A DNA stretch of 64,000 nt from Dipteris shenzhenensis (lineage: Eukaryota; Polypodiophyta; Polypodiopsida; Gleicheniales). The notes beneath the pieces are model-generated. The model had not been told where the DNA came from. It saw only the letters and a program-made list of their open reading frames with translations, and did no database searches. The translations under genes and the position numbers were made by a program. The stretch lies in assembly GCA_047967505.1 (NCBI GenBank), contig CM106540.1, one strand, 5' to 3'. Each line of letters opens with the position of its first letter. The first letter of the stretch is position 1. Below are positions 58,130 to 64,000 of this stretch, in pieces.

Positions 58130-59109
58130 GTTGTGGCCTCGATCGCCACACTTGAAACACCACCCTTCAGAGTAATACTTTTGCTTCTATTGTGGAGACA
58201 ATGAGCTGAAAGTGCGGGCTGCTTTCTTCGAAGGAGGCTGGCTGGCTGACTTTTGCTCTTTTGGTGCGTCCTTTGCTGTCTCCTTACCCTTTCGTTCCTT
58301 GGAAGAGGTTCCCTGGGACTTCCACTTGTTGTTGCTGCCATTCCGCTTGTTGGAGAAAGATTGTTTCTTCTCCACCTTCAAGGCGATGTTGATGGTGTCT
58401 TCGAGAGAAGTAGGATTAGCAATGTCCACCTCATGCTGAACGACATACCGTAGGCCAGCAAAGAACTACCTTTGCTGCTCTTTTTTATCCTTCCTACTGA
58501 ATGCTTGAACTTTTAACAAAGTATCCCAAAAATGATCAACATACTCACTGACTTTCTCTTCTTGGCGTTGGCGGAGGATGTCCCACTGCACCATTGTATC
58601 TCTCTTAAACTCCTTAGGCGCTTCCAGGTGTGGGCTTGCTGTCCAGTGTTGACCATAGCTACCCACCAGAGTGAAGCACGGTCTTGCATGTGCAGGACGG
58701 CAAACCGGATCTTCGCCTTGTCTTCGTATTCGTCCCCCTCAAAGAAATACTCGAGGTCTCGGATCCAGGCCAGCAAGACCTCGGGCTTGTCCTCTCCCTT
58801 GTACTTGGTAAACTTGAAGAGCTTATCTCCAAGAGGTACCTTATGCTTTGCATACCTTCATCTCCGTGGACGTCTCGAAGAAGATGGACTCCGATGACGC
58901 CGTCTACCTCGAGGAGAGGAAGAAGAGGATGATCTTCCCTCCTTGTTGGAGTTGGTGTTGTCCGCACGGCCTCTTCCTTGGGATTGGGGCCCTATGTCAT
59001 GAGTTTCTGCTTGGCTGCTTTCCAGCACTTGAACCTGTTGAGCAATGTTTGCCAAGAGAGCACTCAACTCATGCAGGTTAGGAGAAGGGTCAGGTCCATT
59101 GGCTGCCAT
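58130..59109 (-). pseudogene. Gypsy gag, frameshifted
   Basis: The ATG at 59109 starts MAANGPDPSPNLHELSALLA, followed by a Ser/Arg-rich part. After a frame change the capsid part reads VPLGDKLFKFTKYKGEDKPE, then LAWIRDLEYFFEGDEYEDKA and HMQDRASLWWVAMVNT (the retrotransposon gag fold). Further on come DTMVQWDILRQRQEEKVSEY and, near 58150, the zinc knuckle CFKCGDRGHNFYEC. At least two frameshifts and stops break it. The zinc knuckle lies only about 50 bp from the integrase tail, the junction of the internal deletion. Confidence 0.88.
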
Positions 59110-59178
59110 GATGACAAGATGACTCAATGAAGGAGAGACTCAACAAGAGAAAGCACAGAGTACAGGACCACTGCCTAA

Positions 59179-59190
59179 GCTCTGATACCA
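59179..59190 (-). other. Gypsy primer-binding site
   Basis: GCTCTGATACCA on the plus strand, complementary to an initiator tRNA-Met site, one base from the 5' LTR end. Confidence 0.92.
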
Positions 59191-59191
59191 A

Positions 59192-60806
59192 TGTAAACTA
59201 CTCGGTGCTTTCTATCAATTCAGACAACAGATTTTGCAGAGGCGTTTGAATGAGATGATTGCGAGTTGCGAAACACATATACTTGAACTTAACAGTTTGC
59301 AATTAAGCTGGAATTAAGACTTATACAGCTTAAACACAAAGTGACATCATTGGAAAATGCAATATGATTGAGGGGCCAAGACGGCCCCCCCCCCTTATCC
59401 AGGCTTACTTTATTCTTGAAAATGGAGATACAAGACCAAGGTGCAATGCACCTTCCACAAACTGATGAACTCAGTGAAAACCTAGGACCTAGATACAAGA
59501 CTCAAGAGCATATGTGCAAGGTAGACAACAAAAAGGAGGACTTCAAGCTCAGGTTTCAACTCTTGGCTTGCCCAATCCACAAGGAAGAAGCCTGCAACAA
59601 TCACCACTTACATCCAACATTAGAGGCAAGCACTAGTTTCTAGAAAGATAGTAGAAACAACATGAAATGGTACTGCAAATGAGATAAACTTGACAATACA
59701 GGCTCCCTTCGTGACTTGACCCTTTTGTAGATGAAGTCCTTGATGCCTCTGAAATAGAGAGAGAAATTCTGCACTAGAGAGAGAAAGACTGCAGCACGAG
59801 AGAGAAAGGGGCTGTGGCTGCTCCAGGCTAGGAGAAGGAGAGAGGATGCTGCTGCTGTTCCAGAAGAGCTGAGAGGGGGCAGATTTCTGGAGAGGAGGGG
59901 CTGGAACTATGGAGAGAGAATGTGCTGTTGTAGAGAGAGAAAGTGCTGCTGAGGTGAGAGAATGGCTTGGGGAGAAGCTGGCTGCACCCAAGGAGTTGGA
60001 GAGGTTCTGCTGCATCATCCAAAAGGACGGAGAAGAAAAGTGACGAATTTCATGTGAGGAATGAAGGGGAGAGGCCTTCTTTTATAGGCTCAGCCCCCCC
60101 CCCCAGGCCTAGAGTGGAAGGTGGACACTTGTCCCAGATTTTTGGTGGGCTGCAGTCCCAAAGAGGACAGCCCACAACCTGCCCCAAATCTACCAGATTT
60201 GGGGCCAAACACTTGGCCTGCATGCCCTGCCACTTGCCATGCATGCTGCCACATGTGTGGGACAGGTGGACTGACCTGCCAGCTCAGATTCCATGTGGCA
60301 GTTTGCCACGTCACTCCCAAAAACCCTAAAATTTCAAAGTTGTCAGAATTCAATTTTGATCGCACCCACGGGTTCCTAACAGCTTAGACTATCTATTGAC
60401 GTACTCTAAGGTCATAATTGAGCCATACTCAGCTCATTTGTTTGTCGTCTTATCTTGTATCTCCATTACTCTTGGCATGCTGCCGGGCCCACACCCAAAG
60501 CTCAGGGAACATTCTCTTGAATGGTTCCTAGGTCGGTATGTAATCTGTGCATTTGATTGGTCCCATGTTTGGGTACTCAAGTGGGGTGTGGTTTCCAGAT
60601 GTCCCTCTCAAAGAGAGGCCATCACTCTTGTGGGTCACTAATGCCCATAACCCCAAGCAAGGGGGTCCACCCTCAAATGCTAGACCTAAGTCCCCATTCT
60701 CCATAACTGAACAGTAGGAAAACATTTCATTTCTTAATAAGCATACTATTGAAAAACAAAAAGAAATAGTACCAAGCAAGTGGATACATGTTGAAGCAGG
60801 ATGACA
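59192..60806 (-). mobile_element. Gypsy 5' LTR (1615 bp, with ~0.28-kb internal deletion)
   Basis: Aligns with the two other copies along its whole length. It lacks about 280 bp present in the solo copy, between 'gatgcctctga' (about 59752) and 'tagagagagaaattctgca'. It preserves the uninterrupted Copia target 'aataagcatactattg' at 60736-60751. The last base is 60806 (GATGACA). Confidence 0.92.
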
Positions 60807-61493
60807 GTGGGTGTAGACCATAGTATAAACATATGCTCTCACACATACAAGTCCACACCCCCACACACTAGAGCATCCATTTACACAGTCTTTGTACTGA
60901 GTTTCTATCGGCACTCCGGACGTGAAGGGCAGACTCAACCATGACGAAGGCTAGCACTAAAGGAGAAGACTAATCAAAAGGTAGTCCAAAATAGGGCAAC
61001 GCACCACTTGAGATAGATAGAATTATCGCAAAACCAGGAGGTCGCAACATGGACAAAAACGTCACAAGGTGAAATTTGCTTGTCCGCTAAACAAATCCAC
61101 ACACCCACACATACTTGAGCATCCATTTATACAAAGTATTCGTGTCGGCACTCCAGAGGTGAAGGGCAAACTCAACCATGACGAAGGCTAGCACTAAAGG
61201 AGAAGGCTAATCAAAAGATAGTCCAAAATCTCTTCATTCAAGCTACAACTGCTTGTGAAGACTAAACGATCTCATTTCAGTCTCTCCCAAACAAGCCCGA
61301 AGACGCCTCTCTTCTCATCTACAGTGGCTCCCACAAGCTCCTGCCCATTGCCCACCTCGAGAGCATTTTCCCATTCATTCCTCAGACAGTTTTTTGCTTC
61401 ATGTAGGCTTACAGGCTTTCTTTGGCCTCTCTAGCCTACAGCCTCTCCTCTCAACCGTCCTTGTGAAAACCCTCGCCGTTCATTCAACCTTTT
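60807..61493. repeat. Unique DNA with a ~240-bp spaced duplication
   Basis: A segment of about 140 bp occurs at 60853-60992 and again at 61096-61230, sharing 'gagcatccattta', 'tcggcactcc' and 'aactcaaccatgacgaaggc'. No gene was recognised. The last five bases, CTTTT, duplicate those following the solo LTR. Confidence 0.8.
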
Positions 61494-63301
61494 TGTTATC
61501 CTACTTCAACATGTATCCACTTGCTTGGTACTATTTCTTTTTGTTTTTCAATACTATGCTTATTAAGAAATGAAATGTTTTCCTACTATTCAGTTACCGA
61601 CAATGGGGACTAGGTCTAGCATGAGGGTGGACCCCCTTGCTTGGGATTATGGGCATTAGTGACCCACAAGAGTGATGGCCTCTCTTTGAGAGGGACATCT
61701 GGAAACCACACCCCACCTGAGTACACAAACATGGGACCAATCAAATGCACAGATTGCATACTAACCTAGGAACCATTCAAGAGAATGCTCCCTGAGCTTT
61801 GGGTGTGGGCCTGGCAGCGTGCCAAGAGTAATGGAGATACAAGATAAGACAACAAACAAATGAGCTCAGTATGGCTCAATTATGAACTTAGAGTACGTCA
61901 ATAGATAGTCCAAGCTGTTAGGAACCCGTGGGTGCGATCAGAATTGAATTCTGACAACTTTGAAATTTTAGGGTTTTTGGGAGTGACGTGGCAGACTGCC
62001 ACATGGAATCTGAGCTGGCAGGTCAGTCCACCTATCCCACACATGTGGCAGCATGCATGGCAAGTGGCAGGACATGCAAGCCAAGACTCTGGCCCCAAAT
62101 TTGGGGCAGGTTGTGGGCTGTACTCTTTGGGACTGCAGCCCCCCAAAAATTTGGGACAGGTGTCCACCTTCCACTCTAAGCCTGGGGGGGGGCTGAGCCT
62201 ATAAAAGAAGGCCTCTCCCCTTCATTCCCTACATGAAAATTCGTCACTTTTCTTCTCCCTCCTTTTGGATGATGCAGCAGAACCTCTCCAACTCCTTGGG
62301 TGCAGCCAGCTTCTCCCCAAGCCATTCTCTCACCTCAGCAACACTTTCTCTCTCTACAACAGCACATTCTCTCTCTACAATTCCAGCCCCTCCTCTCCAA
62401 AAATCTGCCCCCTCTCAGCTCTTCTGGAACAGCAGCAGCATCCTCTCTCCTTCTCCTAGCCTGGAGCAGCCACAGCCCCTTTCTCTCTCCTGCTGCAGTC
62501 TTTCTCTCTCTACTGCAGAATTTCTCTCTCTACTGTTCCAGCCCATTCCCCTTGCAGAAATCTGCCTTTCTGTGCACCTCTGGAACAGCAGCAGCTCCTC
62601 TCTTACATCCCCTCCATCAGCATTGGCACTCTCTCTCTACAGCTATCACTCCATAAAGACTTTCTCTCTCTAGCCTACACGCTGTTTTTCTAAGCTGTTC
62701 TCATTCCAGCCCCATTTCCACACTCTCCTCACCCAAGGTAGCTTCAGAGGCATCAAGGACTTCATCTACAAAAGGGTCAAGTCACGAAGGGAGCCTGTAT
62801 TGTCAAGTTTATCTCATTTACAGCACTATTTCATGTTGTTTCTACTATCTTTCTAGAAACTAGTGCTTGCCTCTAATGTTGGATGTAAGTGGTGATTGTT
62901 GCAGGCTTCTTCCTTGTGGATTGGGCGAGCCAAGAGTTGAAACCTGAGCTTGGAGTCCTCCTTTTTATTGTCTACCTTGTACATATGCTCTTGAGTCTTG
63001 TATCTAGGTCCTAGGCTTTCATTGAGTTCATTAGTTTGGAAGGTGCATTGAACCTTGGTCTTGTATCTCCATTTTCAAGAATAAAGTGAGCCTGGATAAG
63101 GGGGCGGACCGTCTTGGCTCCTTAATCATATTGCAATTTCCAATGATGTCACTTTGTGTTTAAGCTGTATAAGTCTTAATTCCAGCTTAATTGCAATCTC
63201 TTAAGTTCAAGTATATGTGTTTGGCAACTCGCAATCATTTCATTCAAACGCCTCTACAAAATCCGTTGTCTGAATTGATAGAAAGCACCGAGTAGTTTAC
63301 A
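61494..63301 (+). mobile_element. Inverted solo LTR of the same Gypsy family (1808 bp)
   Basis: Starts TGTTATCCTACTTC and ends GAGTAGTTTACA, in the opposite orientation to the nested element. It is flanked by perfect 5-bp duplications CTTTT (61489-61493 and 63302-63306), so it is a solo LTR. It is the only full-length, uninterrupted copy here and shows the empty site of the 1601-bp solo LTR. The open frame 62233-62673 arises from its CT-rich composition. Confidence 0.93.
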
Positions 63302-63334
63302 CTTTTTGTGTCCCCTCTCTTCTTTCACCTAGCT

Positions 63335-63373
<39 letters not shown>
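63335..63373. repeat. (CT)n microsatellite
   Basis: About 39 bp of CT dinucleotides, followed by a pyrimidine-rich stretch to about 63450. Confidence 0.95.
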
Positions 63374-63376
<3 letters not shown>

Positions 63377-64000
63377 CCCCTTCTTCTGTCTTTCCTTTCT
63401 TTCTGCATTTTCTCCTCTCTCCCTTCCTTCCTTTCTAGCCCCTCATCCCGTTCATTCTCCCTTTGTGAACTAGTAGGGAACAATCACATGCTTGGAAATT
63501 GGGTAGGTGACCCCAAGGGGTTGGGCCACAGGAGCTCTCATTGTAGCATCCCCACCTGCTATGGACTTCACTTTCCCACGAGGACGAGAAGCAGATCCAG
63601 CAAGCAATACAAAAATTAAATGACAAAGCAATGATTGGACCTAATTCCTACTCGAAATCAGGTCCTAGATTGGGTATAGGCGAGCCTTGCATTGGACAAT
63701 GAAAACATCTACAAAATGGTTTTTGTCACTTGATTATCTAACACTATGACAGCCCAAACATTTCTACAAACTCGCAACCTCATTCTCCCCTTCATACCAT
63801 GGGTTCACACTTGATGACATGGACATGCCACCAAATCCTAAATCCCCAATGACTTTATGTTTCTTGAGGTTTACCACGAGAGTATAGCCATATTCTTTCC
63901 TTGATTGGTGTCCAATTTGGTGCAGTTTTGAAGCCCCGTAGGACAGCAGCCTCAATACTTTCTAGAACCGAAAGTTTACCTGTATGAGCTAGACACAATG
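63374..64000. other. No recognised gene
   Basis: Probably still TBP intron or intergenic DNA. The frames 63435-63626 and 63764-63955 (minus) show no TBP exon and no other known motif. Confidence 0.4.

Larger units (their letters stand above)
47852..60806 (-). mobile_element. Non-autonomous Gypsy chromovirus with two nested insertions
   Basis: The element runs on the minus strand: 5' LTR 60806-59192, PBS 59190-59179, gag, integrase tail plus chromodomain (to 57585), then the 3' LTR 57571-47852, which is interrupted by a complete Copia element and a solo LTR. The LTRs start TGTCATCC and end GTTTACA. Without the insertions, the 3' LTR is about 1.8 kb, like the solo copy at 61494-63301. The flanks GTGAG and GTGGG match at 4 of 5 bases. 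Protease, RT, RNase H and the integrase core are absent, so movement would have needed a partner element. Confidence 0.9.

Noticed and set aside
62233-62673. Frame of 146 codons in the solo LTR (and its equivalents at 50087-50518 and 59620-60018)
   Set aside because: It lies within a CT-rich LTR, reads as Ser/Leu-rich low complexity and is open in three frames.
63374-64000. Upstream TBP exon at the right edge
   Set aside because: No reading of the first core repeat (the expected 'IVPTLQNIVSTVNL' or 'NPKRFAAVIMR' type motifs) was found on the minus strand.

Overview
The window looks like nuclear DNA from a land plant with a large, repeat-rich genome. The evidence is spliced plant genes (a DUF1218 membrane protein and a TATA-binding protein), Ty1/Copia and Ty3/Gypsy chromovirus retrotransposons in several nested layers, many microsatellites and low gene density. 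The long introns and old, decayed elements suggest a gymnosperm, fern or lycophyte, but the sequence alone does not settle the lineage. There is no prokaryotic operon structure and no CRISPR array.

Layout. 1-2140: decayed Copia pol 3' end and a probable LTR. 2990-4950 (minus): a broken coding region that resembles a DUF7869-type transposon protein. 5473-15310: the most unusual block. Arrays of short perfect palindromes (half-site TGGAGAATGGCAC) at 5473-8340, 11600-12300 and 15245-15305 alternate with decayed coding regions: a ParB-like domain followed by a beta-class amino-methyltransferase-like domain (8600-11420), an FCP1/NIF-type HAD phosphatase-like ORF (12400-13570) and a SET-domain fragment (14573-15012). 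A GC-rich LTR-like block lies just before the SET fragment. 16403-20000: a minus-strand Copia element with a large internal deletion. 20000-24000: no gene seen, only small duplications and simple repeats. 24079-28016 (minus): an intact three-exon DUF1218 gene (188 aa). 28600-46700: long gene-poor DNA with Copia and Gypsy fragments and tandem promoter-like duplications. 46734-47356 (minus): the last four coding exons of a TATA-binding protein gene. The exons that should precede them were not found and may lie beyond 64000.

47852-60806: a clear nested insertion, probably within the long upstream TBP intron. A non-autonomous Gypsy chromovirus keeps gag and the integrase tail plus chromodomain but has lost protease, RT, RNase H and the integrase core. 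Its low-coordinate LTR was hit twice: by a 1.6-kb solo LTR (48479-50079, duplication GTGTA) and by a complete Copia element (51216-57506, duplication CATAC) that has an intact 1373-codon ORF and LTRs that look identical. The sister LTRs in this window preserve both empty target sites, so the order of events can be read directly. A third copy of the Gypsy LTR lies inverted as a solo LTR at 61494-63301 (duplication CTTTT).

The two cellular genes are ordinary housekeeping or cell-wall-related genes. The candidate for something new is the palindrome-array and enzyme-fragment block at 5.5-15.3 kb. Every coding piece in it carries stops or frameshifts, so this copy is not active and its function is inferred.
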